Shown here: positions 45,375 to 52,842 of the stretch, one piece after another
Layout of the letters: every line of letters begins with the position of its first letter
Position numbering within the stretch: the first letter of the stretch is position 1
NCBI RefSeq assembly: GCF_018403285.1
Contig: NZ_BOSJ01000012.1
Location: 1 to 64,000, forward strand
Direction of reading: 5' to 3'
DNA length: 64,000 bases
Source of the DNA: Paenibacillus sp. J45TS6
GTDB lineage: Bacteria > Bacillota > Bacilli > Paenibacillales > Paenibacillaceae
Made by a program: the position numbers and the translations under genes
Notes under the pieces: model-generated
What the model was told of the DNA's origin: nothing
Databases searched by the model: none
The model's input: only the letters and a program-made list of their open reading frames with translations

Positions 45375-46181
45375 TTAGTGGTGCAGTACACCCGAAACTT
45401 GACCCACAAGCTGACTAAATTCGGAAGCAGTACGGAAAGTCTCATTTCGCGGGAACGGAACAGGAACGGAAATGGTTTCTGTAATCTTACCGGGCCTAGC
45501 CGACATCACCACGATGGAGGTGGACAAATAGACGGCTTCAAATACGTTATGTGTAACAAACAATACCGTCATTTTCTTATCTTTTTGCCATATACCAAGC
45601 AGCTCATCTTGCAGGGTTTGCCTTGTCATTTCATCCAGCGCTCCAAAAGGCTCATCCATCAAAAGCAGCTTCGGCTCAGATGCCAGCGCTCTTGCAATAG
45701 ACACCCGCATCTTCATCCCGCCGGACAGCTGCCTTGGCAGGGCATGAGCATAATCTTGAAGACCCACCATTTCCAGTACATGCATGGCCTTGTCGATTCT
45801 CTCTTGCTTAGGTATTTTGCGCAGTTCCATCGGCAGGGTGACATTATCAATTACTTTGCACCAGGGGAGTAGTGTAGCATCCTGAAAGACAAATGAAATA
45901 TCACTTTGCTTTCTCGCTTCTGCCGGGTCCATCCCCATGAGCCGCATCGTTCCTGACGTTGGATCTCCAAGACCGGCAATCAGCCTGAAAATCGTTGATT
46001 TACCGCAGCCAGACGGGCCTACAAAGCTGACAAACTCCCCTTCGGGAATACTTAGATTTACATCTTGGAGTGCAATGGTGCCTGTTTGATAAACTTTACT
46101 GATTCTCTCCATTTCTACGAGCGGAGCGGATCCTTTTTTTACAGCTGGAATTACCCCTGATGTGCTAATGATCTTGCTCAT
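45375..46181 (-). CDS. ABC transporter ATP-binding protein (SsuB/TauB-like)
   Basis: 268 residues. Walker A GPSGCGKST, signature LSGGMKMRVSIARALA, Walker B LLLMDEPFGALDEMT and the H-loop VLFVTHNVFEAVYLS are all intact. It energises the importer formed with the permease and NMT1-type binding protein. The start codon is 3 nt after the stop of the creatininase gene, so the two are coupled. Confidence 0.93.
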   Translation of the reverse strand: MSKIISTSGVIPAVKKGSAPLVEMERISKVYQTGTIALQDVNLSIPEGEFVSFVGPSGCGKSTIFRLIAGLGDPTSGTMRLMGMDPAEARKQSDISFVFQDATLLPWCKVIDNVTLPMELRKIPKQERIDKAMHVLEMVGLQDYAHALPRQLSGGMKMRVSIARALASEPKLLLMDEPFGALDEMTRQTLQDELLGIWQKDKKMTVLFVTHNVFEAVYLSTSIVVMSARPGKITETISVPVPFPRNETFRTASEFSQLVGQVSGVLHH

Positions 46182-46184
46182 AAG

Positions 46185-47015
46185 TCATCTCTCCCTTGGT
46201 AAGAATCCAATTGGACCATTCTTCTGATTAAAACTAAATACAGACATCATTTTAAATAGTTCTGCTGCATTTCTACCCGCTGAGGCAAGGATGGCCTTCC
46301 CCTTCTCTTCTGTTGCCAGCTGTGCATTCCCACAAGCACCGGAAGAAGACAGATCTTTCATTAGCCAAGCAAATCGTTTATTGCTAAATTGAAGTTTCCG
46401 GTCTGGTGTAATGGGAGGAAATTCATTCGGAAGGTTATTTTCATGAACCCATTCTCTATGTAAAACCATGATCAGGGAAGTCTCGGAATCTCCAGCATGA
46501 ATGCCATACATTCGTTCTTCCTGTGTAAGCAGGTCCTTCTCATCATCTAATCCGCCGCCGTCGAGCCGAAAAACGTACATGCCTGTTTTTTCGCGGATGT
46601 CTCTCGCTACAAGATTTAGAGCATCTATGTTACCGCCATGTGTATTAAATAGAACGAGCCGCTGAAAACCTGTTTTCGCAAGACTATCCGCTATATCCAT
46701 CAGCACAGCCAGTAAAGTGGAAGCTGACAGTGTAACTGTTCCATTCCATCCGGTATGCTCGTTGCTTTTTCCATAAGGCAGATGCGGCAAAAGCCAGATA
46801 TTATCCTCACGAGTAAGATGCATGAATGCTTCCGTTAATATCCCTTCTCCAATCAGTGTGTCAGTGAAAACAGGAAGATGCGGCCCATGCTGCTCCATTG
46901 CACCAATCGGCAGGATAACCATTGCCCCTGTTTTTGCTAATTCGCCGATTTCTGGTCCAGGCAATCTGGGCAGGAACAGCTGGTCATACGCCATTCCTTG
47001 ATAACGTTCGTTCAT
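46185..47015 (-). CDS. Creatininase-family amidohydrolase
   Basis: 276 residues and the first gene of the seven-gene unit. The creatininase fold is shown by VILPIGAMEQHGPHLPVFTDT (metal-binding E and H), HTGWNGTVTLS, FNTHGGNIDALNLVARDI and AGDSETSLIM. Members hydrolyse cyclic or linear amides (creatinine, FAPy, scyllo-inosose derivatives). Together with two cytosine/creatinine-deaminase-like enzymes and an importer it suggests breakdown of a nitrogen-rich ring compound. A GGTGAGG site precedes the ATG. Confidence 0.88.
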   Translation of the reverse strand: MNERYQGMAYDQLFLPRLPGPEIGELAKTGAMVILPIGAMEQHGPHLPVFTDTLIGEGILTEAFMHLTREDNIWLLPHLPYGKSNEHTGWNGTVTLSASTLLAVLMDIADSLAKTGFQRLVLFNTHGGNIDALNLVARDIREKTGMYVFRLDGGGLDDEKDLLTQEERMYGIHAGDSETSLIMVLHREWVHENNLPNEFPPITPDRKLQFSNKRFAWLMKDLSSSGACGNAQLATEEKGKAILASAGRNAAELFKMMSVFSFNQKNGPIGFLPRER

Positions 47016-47215
47016 TCACCTCACCGCTTTCTCGTTCGTTGATAAGACCAATGTAATCGGAAGAAGTCACTGATGTAAACTAAATTCACTTCAATTTGGA
47101 TAATTATATAAAATGACTCATACAATTTGTGCCTCAGGCACTTAGTATGTTATATCAGTGTAAGGTCTATCGCGAATATTACAAACATGACGAAAAAACC
47201 ACAAGTTTCTTCATG

Positions 47216-47249
47216 AAAAAAGGATACCTAACTGATGTCAGGTATCCTT
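47216..47249 (-). terminator. Intrinsic terminator of the thi operon
   Basis: AAGGATACCT pairs with AGGTATCCTT around a 10-nt loop; on the minus strand it is followed by TTTTTTC. It lies about 20 nt past the thiE stop and separates the thiamin operon from the creatininase unit. Confidence 0.88.
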
Positions 47250-47267
47250 CTCATTTCATTTTACATT

Positions 47268-47906
47268 TTAATGTCGCAGCCCTTTAACGCTCTCTGCAAT
47301 ATCATCTGGCAGACTGATCGCTGAAATTACCGCTACTCCGTCTGCTCCTGCCTCCAGCACCCTAGCAGCATTCACCGAAGTAATGCCCCCAATCCCTACG
47401 ATGGGGATATCCATGTCGTGTGCCCTCATAGACTCAATAATCTCCGGCCCCTGCACGGCATGTGCATCCTCTTTGGAACTCGTGGGATAAATCGGCCCGA
47501 CTCCGATGTAATCAGCCCCTTGCTCTTGTGCTAATCTGGCTTCTTCCAACGTATGAGCAGAAACACCAAGAATCATATCGCCGATTCGTTCTCTTACTCT
47601 TACGGTCTCTTCATCATCTTGCCCAATATGCACACCGTCCGCTGCGATCGCAATCGCCAAATCTACATCATCATTGACGATGAAGGGAACGCTTTGTTCT
47701 CGGCACAGTTGCTGCAAATGAAGAGCAAGTTCCATCCGTTTCTCTCCAATCGATCCAGGCCCCTTCTCCCGATACTGGAACAGGGTAATTCCACCTTGAA
47801 TCGCTTCAGCTAACGTGCTCTCCGGCGATTTCTTACAATTTTGGCTTCCCATCACAAAATACACCTGAAGCAATGCCTTCATACGGCTGCTAGAAATTCG
47901 GGTCAC
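47268..47906 (-). CDS. thiE: Thiamine-phosphate synthase ThiE
   Basis: 212 residues. ThiE joins hydroxymethylpyrimidine diphosphate to the thiazole phosphate to give thiamin phosphate. TIM-barrel motifs are seen in order: LFQYREKGPG, VPFIVNDDVDLAIAIAADGVHIGQDD, LGVSAHTLEEA, YIGVGPIYPTSSKEDA and VGIGGI. GTG start, overlapping the thiD stop. Last gene of thiM-thiD-thiE, which salvages pyrimidine and thiazole moieties. Confidence 0.96.
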   Translation of the reverse strand: MTRISSSRMKALLQVYFVMGSQNCKKSPESTLAEAIQGGITLFQYREKGPGSIGEKRMELALHLQQLCREQSVPFIVNDDVDLAIAIAADGVHIGQDDEETVRVRERIGDMILGVSAHTLEEARLAQEQGADYIGVGPIYPTSSKEDAHAVQGPEIIESMRAHDMDIPIVGIGGITSVNAARVLEAGADGVAVISAISLPDDIAESVKGLRH

Positions 47907-48715
47907 ACAATCACTCCTTTATGTTTGGCGTATGCCCAGTGATTCGTAGGACCATGGCCGCTTCCAATACCCAGCGTATCGGTAAGGGCCGCTTGCACGA
48001 ATTCTCTCGCGATTAATGTTGCTTCTCTCATATCTGTCCCCTTGGCCAATTGCGCCGTAAGTGCCGCTGCGAACGTACAGCCTGTCCCGTGAGAATGAAC
48101 GGTATCCACTCGTTTTCCCGAAAGCTCTGTGAAAGATGTACCGTCATATAAAATATCCGTTATGATGTCGTTCACCGCATCATGCCCGCCTTTGATGACC
48201 ACATTTGCCGCCCCCAAATCGTATAATCGTCTCGCCGCTTCCTTCCGATCAGCAACTGTTCGAATCTCCATATTCGTCATGACCTCAGCTTCCGGAATGT
48301 TTGGCGTAACGACAAGTGCAAGTGGAAGCAGATGCAAGATCAGAGCTTCCACCGCTTCCGACTCCAGCAGAGAGGTTCCACCTTTGGCAATCATCACGGG
48401 ATCTATAACCAGCTTGTCCACATGGTACCTGCTAATCCTTTCCGCTACCGCTTCAATGATTTCACTGCTAAACAGCATCCCTGTCTTCACGGCGTCCGGT
48501 CTTAAATCGGAAAATACGGAATCGATCTGCTCCACTACGAAACGGGCAGGCAGGGGATGAACTCCCTGTACCCCAAGTGTATTTTGCGCAGTGACTGCAG
48601 TAATCGCCGACATGCCAAAGGCATCCAGCTCCTGAAAGGTCTTGAGATCAGCTTGAATGCCGGCTCCGCCTCCGCTGTCTGATCCTGCAATGGTTAATGC
48701 TTTTACAACGGTCAT
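47903..48715 (-). CDS. thiD: Hydroxymethylpyrimidine/phosphomethylpyrimidine kinase ThiD
   Basis: 270 residues. ThiD phosphorylates HMP twice to HMP diphosphate. The ribokinase-fold signatures are AGSDSGGGAGIQADLKTF near the N terminus, VIDPVMIAKGG in the middle and the anion-hole motif HGTGCTFAAALTAQLAKG. The gene overlaps both neighbours by 4 nt, so the thi operon is tightly coupled. Confidence 0.96.
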   Translation of the reverse strand: MTVVKALTIAGSDSGGGAGIQADLKTFQELDAFGMSAITAVTAQNTLGVQGVHPLPARFVVEQIDSVFSDLRPDAVKTGMLFSSEIIEAVAERISRYHVDKLVIDPVMIAKGGTSLLESEAVEALILHLLPLALVVTPNIPEAEVMTNMEIRTVADRKEAARRLYDLGAANVVIKGGHDAVNDIITDILYDGTSFTELSGKRVDTVHSHGTGCTFAAALTAQLAKGTDMREATLIAREFVQAALTDTLGIGSGHGPTNHWAYAKHKGVIV

Positions 48716-49557
48716 CCTAGGGTCCCCTCCTTGCTGAACAAAGAATGGAGATCCATGACCGTTACATATTCCTCAAAAGAAGAAGGAGTAAGTTTTGATA
48801 ATTCATCGAGGAAAGCAATCTGAAAACTACCCGGTCCCGCATGTCCTTTGTCCTCTGCTGCCTTTAGCGCTGCGGCTCCGTAAAAGCCAAGACCTGCGGT
48901 TCCTGCTTCCAATATGGAAGGTTCGACAGCCAAAAAAGCTCCGATGACGGAAGTAAGCAAACACCCTGCTCCTGTCACACGCGTTAATAGAGGATGACCG
49001 GACTTCACCACATATCCCGCATCTCCATCCGTAATCACATCTTCTGGCCCGGATACAATGACGGCGGTTCCAAGCGTACGTGCAGCCCGTATGGCTAACT
49101 GCGCTCTTTCTAAAGTCTCGGTTTGGCCTGCGTCCACCCCTTTAACGGTCATGAATTCACCAATCAGGTGGCTGATCTCCCCTGCATTGCCTCGAATCAA
49201 CGTTACATTCACCTCGCGGATCATGCGAAGGGCCGCATCTGTACGATAAGATGTTGCTCCCGCTCCTACTGGATCAAGTAATACAGGAACTCCATAAACA
49301 TTCGCAGCTTTGCCTGCCACGATCATGGCGTTTAAAAGTTCCGTCGTTAAGGTACCGATATTGAGTACCAGTGCACGAGCATTTTGGACCATTTCGGCCA
49401 CTTCTTCTTCTGCATAGGCCATAACCGGAGATGCGCCAATTGAAAGCAGTCCGTTAGCCGTAAAGTTCGTGACAACCGTATTTGTCATGTTATGAATTAA
49501 AGGCTGTTCTTCATGAATGCGGGTAATGAGGGATGGAAGTTTCTTTATACTCAGCAT
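48712..49557 (-). CDS. thiM: Hydroxyethylthiazole kinase ThiM
   Basis: 281 residues. ThiM phosphorylates salvaged hydroxyethylthiazole. Family motifs are IHNMTNTVVTNFTANGLLSIGASPVMA near residues 22-48, PVLLDPVGAGA, LIRGNAGEI and VTGAGCLLTSVIGA with the active-site GAGC. It is the first gene after a TPP riboswitch and terminator. Synthesis genes (thiC, thiG) are not in this window; the operon here is a salvage set. Confidence 0.96.
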   Translation of the reverse strand: MLSIKKLPSLITRIHEEQPLIHNMTNTVVTNFTANGLLSIGASPVMAYAEEEVAEMVQNARALVLNIGTLTTELLNAMIVAGKAANVYGVPVLLDPVGAGATSYRTDAALRMIREVNVTLIRGNAGEISHLIGEFMTVKGVDAGQTETLERAQLAIRAARTLGTAVIVSGPEDVITDGDAGYVVKSGHPLLTRVTGAGCLLTSVIGAFLAVEPSILEAGTAGLGFYGAAALKAAEDKGHAGPGSFQIAFLDELSKLTPSSFEEYVTVMDLHSLFSKEGTLG

Positions 49558-49691
49558 GTTTCATCAGACCTTTCTTTCTCGAGATAAGGGAGTCTGATCT
49601 ACTGTTTTTGACGGTGAAAAGATAGATAACTGAGGAATGGGATACGACTCCCACCTTATAAGAAGAATCATGATTTTTTTGCAGAATGCAC

Positions 49692-49717
49692 AAAAAAACG
49701 CATGCGAATGCATGCGT
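49692..49717 (-). terminator. Terminator of the TPP riboswitch expression platform
   Basis: ACGCATGC pairs with GCATGCGT around ATTC and is followed by seven T on the minus strand. It lies about 15 nt after the TPP aptamer, so it is the switchable terminator controlling thiM-thiD-thiE. Confidence 0.88.
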
Positions 49718-49731
49718 AAATATACATGTTC

Positions 49732-49822
49732 GCTCCCTACGCTGGCATTATCCATGGCAGGTTCCACCGGTCAACAACAGATTAGTTGTACTCTCAGCTT
49801 GCTTCCGCAGGCTCCCGTTCTA
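49732..49822 (-). ncRNA. TPP (THI-box) riboswitch aptamer
   Basis: On the minus strand the THI-box core appears in order: GGGAGCC, AAGCTGAGAGTACAAC, TTGACCGGTGGAACCTG, then GGATAATGCCAGCGTAGGGA. These match the pyrimidine-binding CTGAGA and the diphosphate-binding GAACCTG/TAATACCAGCG elements (here TAATGCC). It precedes a terminator and thiM. Excess TPP should favour termination. Edges are approximate. Confidence 0.95.
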
Positions 49823-49846
49823 CGATTTAGTTTTAGAATCCCTTCC

Positions 49847-49875
49847 AGTTTACACCAGGATATTATTATGGGCAA
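49847..49875 (-). promoter_or_regulatory. Candidate SigA promoter of the thi operon
   Basis: TTGCCC, a 17-bp spacer and TAAACT on the minus strand, about 25-30 bp before the riboswitch. It is back-to-back with the plus-strand promoter at 49883. Confidence 0.5.
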
Positions 49876-49882
49876 CTAAGGT

Positions 49883-49911
49883 TTGACATTTCATCTGTAG
49901 CCGCATATTAT
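49883..49911 (+). promoter_or_regulatory. SigA promoter of the mutS2-like leader
   Basis: A perfect TTGACA, a 17-bp spacer and TATTAT. Transcription would begin near 49918, about 510 nt before the coding start of the MutS2-like gene. Confidence 0.8.
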
Positions 49912-49944
49912 AGTTTATAACTTCTATTCAAAGGAGAGAATTTC

Positions 49945-49968
49945 ATGTCGGGGTATGTTCTTAACTAA
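49945..49968 (+). CDS. Seven-codon leader ORF upstream of the mutS2-like gene
   Basis: ATG TCG GGG TAT GTT CTT AAC TAA (MSGYVLN), with a strong AAGGAGAG ribosome site 6-7 nt before the ATG. Its last codons (GTTCTTAACT, 49957-49966) can pair with AGTTAAGAAC at 50065-50074, the pairing being extended by ATTTC/GAAAT. A ribosome on this ORF would therefore change the leader structure ahead of the terminator. The position, good ribosome site and pairing suggest a regulatory leader peptide of the antibiotic-attenuation kind. The coding role is not proven. Confidence 0.6.
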   Translation: MSGYVLN

Positions 49969-50134
49969 TCAAATTTCATACTGAGGATTTTCTTTTTTTC
50001 GTCCCTATAGCGACGTTTATTTTTTGATGCCCTGCTATGGCGACTAGATCATCCTCGTGAAATCAGTTAAGAACAGCGGACAACATAACTCTCCAGCGGG
50101 TAGTCACCCCCCGGATATTTTTGTGAACGTAAGG

Positions 50135-50162
50135 CCGTGCTGTTTTTCAGCACGGTTTTTTT
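50135..50162 (+). terminator. First leader terminator ahead of the mutS2-like gene
   Basis: CCGTGCTG pairs with CAGCACGG around TTTTT and runs into seven T. It is enclosed by a second possible pairing, TTGTGAACG (50121-50129) with CGTTCACAA (50189-50197). No ORF of credible size ends before it, apart from the seven-codon leader. Confidence 0.9.
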
Positions 50163-50340
50163 GTACCTCCATTACATCTTGAGGGTACCGTTCACAAGAA
50201 AAGCCGCGTAGATAAACGGAAATGATAAGCGAAGGATTTATGCATGCTCTGTAAGCCACAAGCTTATACAGGCTGCAGAACATGCCTTCTGCAATCATTT
50301 CTACTTATGGTACGCCACACCTATCCGAGATCTCCCCCAT

Positions 50341-50386
50341 AAAAGGCAGAGCAATGAGCGCAATCGTTCATAGCTCTGCCTTTTTC
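50341..50386 (+). terminator. Second leader terminator ahead of the mutS2-like gene
   Basis: AAAAGGCAGAGC pairs with GCTCTGCCTTTTT; inside it ATGAGCG pairs with CGTTCAT. The T-run ends about 40 nt before the coding start. GCTCTG at about 50246-50251 could pair with the 5' arm and act as an antiterminator. Confidence 0.88.
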
Positions 50387-50428
50387 TATTTTTCACAACA
50401 CTTTAGGAAACGAAAAGGAGCTTATCAC

Positions 50429-52429
50429 ATGAATAAGAGCAGTAAACAGCGTCTTGAATTCGACACGGTAAAAGAACAACTGAAAGGTTATGCAGTATCC
50501 TATCTCGGAGAGGCTCAAATAGAACAGCTCGAACCGATCATGAATGTGAAGATCATTCGTCAGAAACTTGCGGAAACAGAAGAAGCTCTAGGGCTGATCC
50601 GTTATAGTTCCAGCATTCCACTCCCCTCCCTAACAGGGATGGAAAATATCATGAATCTGCTGGGCACCGGATATCTGTTTACAGAACAAGATTTTATGAA
50701 CCTGCTGCAGTTTTTGAGAAGTTGTCATCAACTCCAGAAATATATGATCAGCAAACAAGACATCGCTCCAAGCGTGGCATCCTATGCCACTTCTATGTAT
50801 ACCTTAGATTCCCTTAGGGAGGAAATAGAAAGATGTATTCATCTGGGACGAATTACGGATCAGGCTAGTAAGGAACTGGCGAAAATCCGCAAACAAGCAG
50901 CAATTTCTGAAGAACGGCTGAAAAAGAAACTAGACACTTTATTAAACAAGCACCGTTCCATTTTACAAGATCAGTTAGTAGCAAAAAGGGGCGATCGTTA
51001 TTGCCTTCCTGTTCAAAAAGAGTTTCGCAAACAGCTAAAAGGTACCATCATCGACGAATCAGCAAGCGGCCAGACTGTATTTATTGAACCCACAGATATT
51101 TCGATGCTCCAAATGGAACTGAACATGTATAGAGCGCAGGAACAGCGTGAAGAAAGTAAAATTCTCAGTGAACTTACCCAGCTTGCTGACTCTTATAGGT
51201 ATGAACTACAAGTGAATACCGATACGGTGGGTCTGTACGATTTTCTATTAGCAAAAGCACGTTATGCTCTATCTATACAGGCACGATCAGTGGAAATAAC
51301 GAGTGATGGCAGCATCCATTTACGTGAAGCAAGACATCCTCTTGTTAAAAACATGGTACCGCTCAATTTCCATATTGGTGATTCTTATCGGTCTCTCATT
51401 ATTACAGGACCCAATACAGGTGGAAAAACGCTTTGCTTAAAAACGATTGGTCTGCTTACGCTAATGGCACAATCGGGACTGCTTATTCCCACTGGCGAAG
51501 GAAGTAAACTTAGCATGTTTGAACAGATCGCAGTGGATATAGGCGATGGACAGAGCATTGAACATGCACTGAGTACTTTTTCTGCGCACATTAAGAACAT
51601 GATTGATATTCTAAGTACAGCGAGTGCATCGACTCTCGTTCTGATTGACGAAATGGCTTCTGGGACAGATCCCGGTGAAGGCACCGGACTATCGATTGCC
51701 CTGCTTGAAGAATTGCATAAAAGAAAGGCTGTCGTTGTTGCTACGACTCATTTTACCGAGATCAAAAACTTTGCAAGCAGTACACCCGGTTTTGAAAATG
51801 CACGGATGGAATTCGATACAGAAACGCTTAAACCCCTGTATCGACTAACGATTGGGCAAGCGGGACAAAGCTACGCTTTTGCGATTGCACTGAAGCTTGG
51901 GATACCGCCTCACATCATTGAACGATCAAAAGAAATTGCCGCTAAACCGGTCGCATCAGCCTTTCCATCCTCAGCAGCATCTGCTGTGACTGTACCAACC
52001 ATAATGGAAGAAGATCACGATCCCTCTAATGATCAGCATGATCAGGGCGAGGAAGGACAACAGCAAGATGTACATCCGAAGACCCAGGAGGAGCAGCCTG
52101 TTCTCTCAAGTCCTCAAGATGACAATAAGGAGAGACTGAAGGGAAAACCGATAAAAACGGGAGATCGTGTATTGATTCCTTTTATGAAGGAGTCTGGAAT
52201 TATTGTAGATACGGATACGAGAGGTCAATGCACCGTGCTGGTAAGGGGCAAACGAATTCAGATCGCTCGTAAAAGATTACAACTTCAAATCTCTGCCGAA
52301 GAGTTGTATCCAGAAGAGTATGATCTTGATATTGTGTTTGAGTCGAAAGACATTCGTAAGAAGCGGAAATTAATGTCCAAAAGACATGTGCCCGGGCTGA
52401 CCATCGAAAAAAGACCGGAGGATCTGTAA
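50429..52429 (+). CDS. MutS2-like ATPase lacking the Smr nuclease domain
   Basis: 666 residues from the ATG that follows AAAAGGAG; the frame extends 49 codons upstream but would read through a terminator hairpin. Helical core and clamp-like segments precede the MutS ATPase: Walker A ITGPNTGGKT (about 327-334), Walker B LVLIDEMASGTDP (from about 403) and TTHFTEIKNFA. A charged low-complexity linker (about 506-573) leads to a small KOW-like beta domain (GDRVLIPFMKESGIIVDTD). Canonical MutS2 is near 785 residues and ends in an Smr domain, absent here. MutS2/RqcU splits collided ribosomes; whether this relative does is unknown. Confidence 0.85.
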   Translation: MNKSSKQRLEFDTVKEQLKGYAVSYLGEAQIEQLEPIMNVKIIRQKLAETEEALGLIRYSSSIPLPSLTGMENIMNLLGTGYLFTEQDFMNLLQFLRSCHQLQKYMISKQDIAPSVASYATSMYTLDSLREEIERCIHLGRITDQASKELAKIRKQAAISEERLKKKLDTLLNKHRSILQDQLVAKRGDRYCLPVQKEFRKQLKGTIIDESASGQTVFIEPTDISMLQMELNMYRAQEQREESKILSELTQLADSYRYELQVNTDTVGLYDFLLAKARYALSIQARSVEITSDGSIHLREARHPLVKNMVPLNFHIGDSYRSLIITGPNTGGKTLCLKTIGLLTLMAQSGLLIPTGEGSKLSMFEQIAVDIGDGQSIEHALSTFSAHIKNMIDILSTASASTLVLIDEMASGTDPGEGTGLSIALLEELHKRKAVVVATTHFTEIKNFASSTPGFENARMEFDTETLKPLYRLTIGQAGQSYAFAIALKLGIPPHIIERSKEIAAKPVASAFPSSAASAVTVPTIMEEDHDPSNDQHDQGEEGQQQDVHPKTQEEQPVLSSPQDDNKERLKGKPIKTGDRVLIPFMKESGIIVDTDTRGQCTVLVRGKRIQIARKRLQLQISAEELYPEEYDLDIVFESKDIRKKRKLMSKRHVPGLTIEKRPEDL

Positions 52430-52478
52430 GGTAGAAACTTTATTTCATTTACGCCTATTCTGTTCTGTCACACAGAGC

Positions 52479-52498
52479 TTCTGCGGCATCCCGCAGAA
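52479..52498 (+). other. Short hairpin between the mutS2-like and CWC genes
   Basis: TTCTGCGG pairs with CCGCAGAA around CATC. It has no T-run, so it is at best a weak terminator or processing structure. Confidence 0.4.
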
Positions 52499-52544
52499 AT
52501 ATGATAAACTAAATGAAATCATAATTCAGTAAGAGAGGTTCTAT

Positions 52545-52754
52545 ATGAGCACACGCTCCATGAATAATCCGCTGATCTGCCCTTTATGCCGTAAACCTAA
52601 TCACTGTGCCTATGCTGCGGGAAGACCTGCCGAGGAGTGCTGGTGTATGAATCTGTCTGTACCCAAACTACTACTTGCGCAAATTCCAGACGAGCAAAGA
52701 GGCAAATCCTGTGTATGCGAAGCCTGTGTAAGAGCGTATAAGGCAGATACCTGA
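52545..52754 (+). CDS. Cysteine-rich CWC family protein
   Basis: 69 residues with paired cysteines: ICPLC, HC, ECWC and SCVCEAC. The CWC motif and the spacing match the Cys_rich_CWC family, presumed zinc-binding, of unknown function. AGAGAGG ribosome site. It probably has its own promoter, being 115 nt after the MutS2-like stop. Confidence 0.87.
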   Translation: MSTRSMNNPLICPLCRKPNHCAYAAGRPAEECWCMNLSVPKLLLAQIPDEQRGKSCVCEACVRAYKADT

Positions 52755-52758
52755 AGGT

Positions 52759-52819
52759 AAAAAGCACCCTGAAGAATGGACACTCATAGAAGATGTCTAC
52801 TCTTTTAGGGTGCTTTTTT
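52759..52819. terminator. Bidirectional intrinsic terminator
   Basis: AAAAAGCACCCT pairs with AGGGTGCTTTTT around a loop of about 36 nt, between the converging CWC and MFS genes. Confidence 0.85.
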
Positions 52820-52842
52820 AAAAATTAGCTATGCAAATTTGC

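Noticed and set aside
47016-47215. Possible purine or other riboswitch before the creatininase unit
   Set aside because: Only a small GTGCCTGAGGCAC inverted repeat is visible; no known aptamer core could be matched.
50180-50200. T-box-like sequence (GAGGGTACCG) in the mutS2-like leader
   Set aside because: The conserved T-box bulge AGGGTGG-ACC-GCG and specifier stem are not present.
50104-50298. 64-codon minus-strand frame in the mutS2-like leader
   Set aside because: It lies across the leader hairpins, which explain the sequence constraint; no homology pattern.
50282-50428. Upstream extension of the MutS2-like protein
   Set aside because: It would be translated from the second leader terminator; the ATG at 50429 has a proper ribosome site and starts the conserved region.
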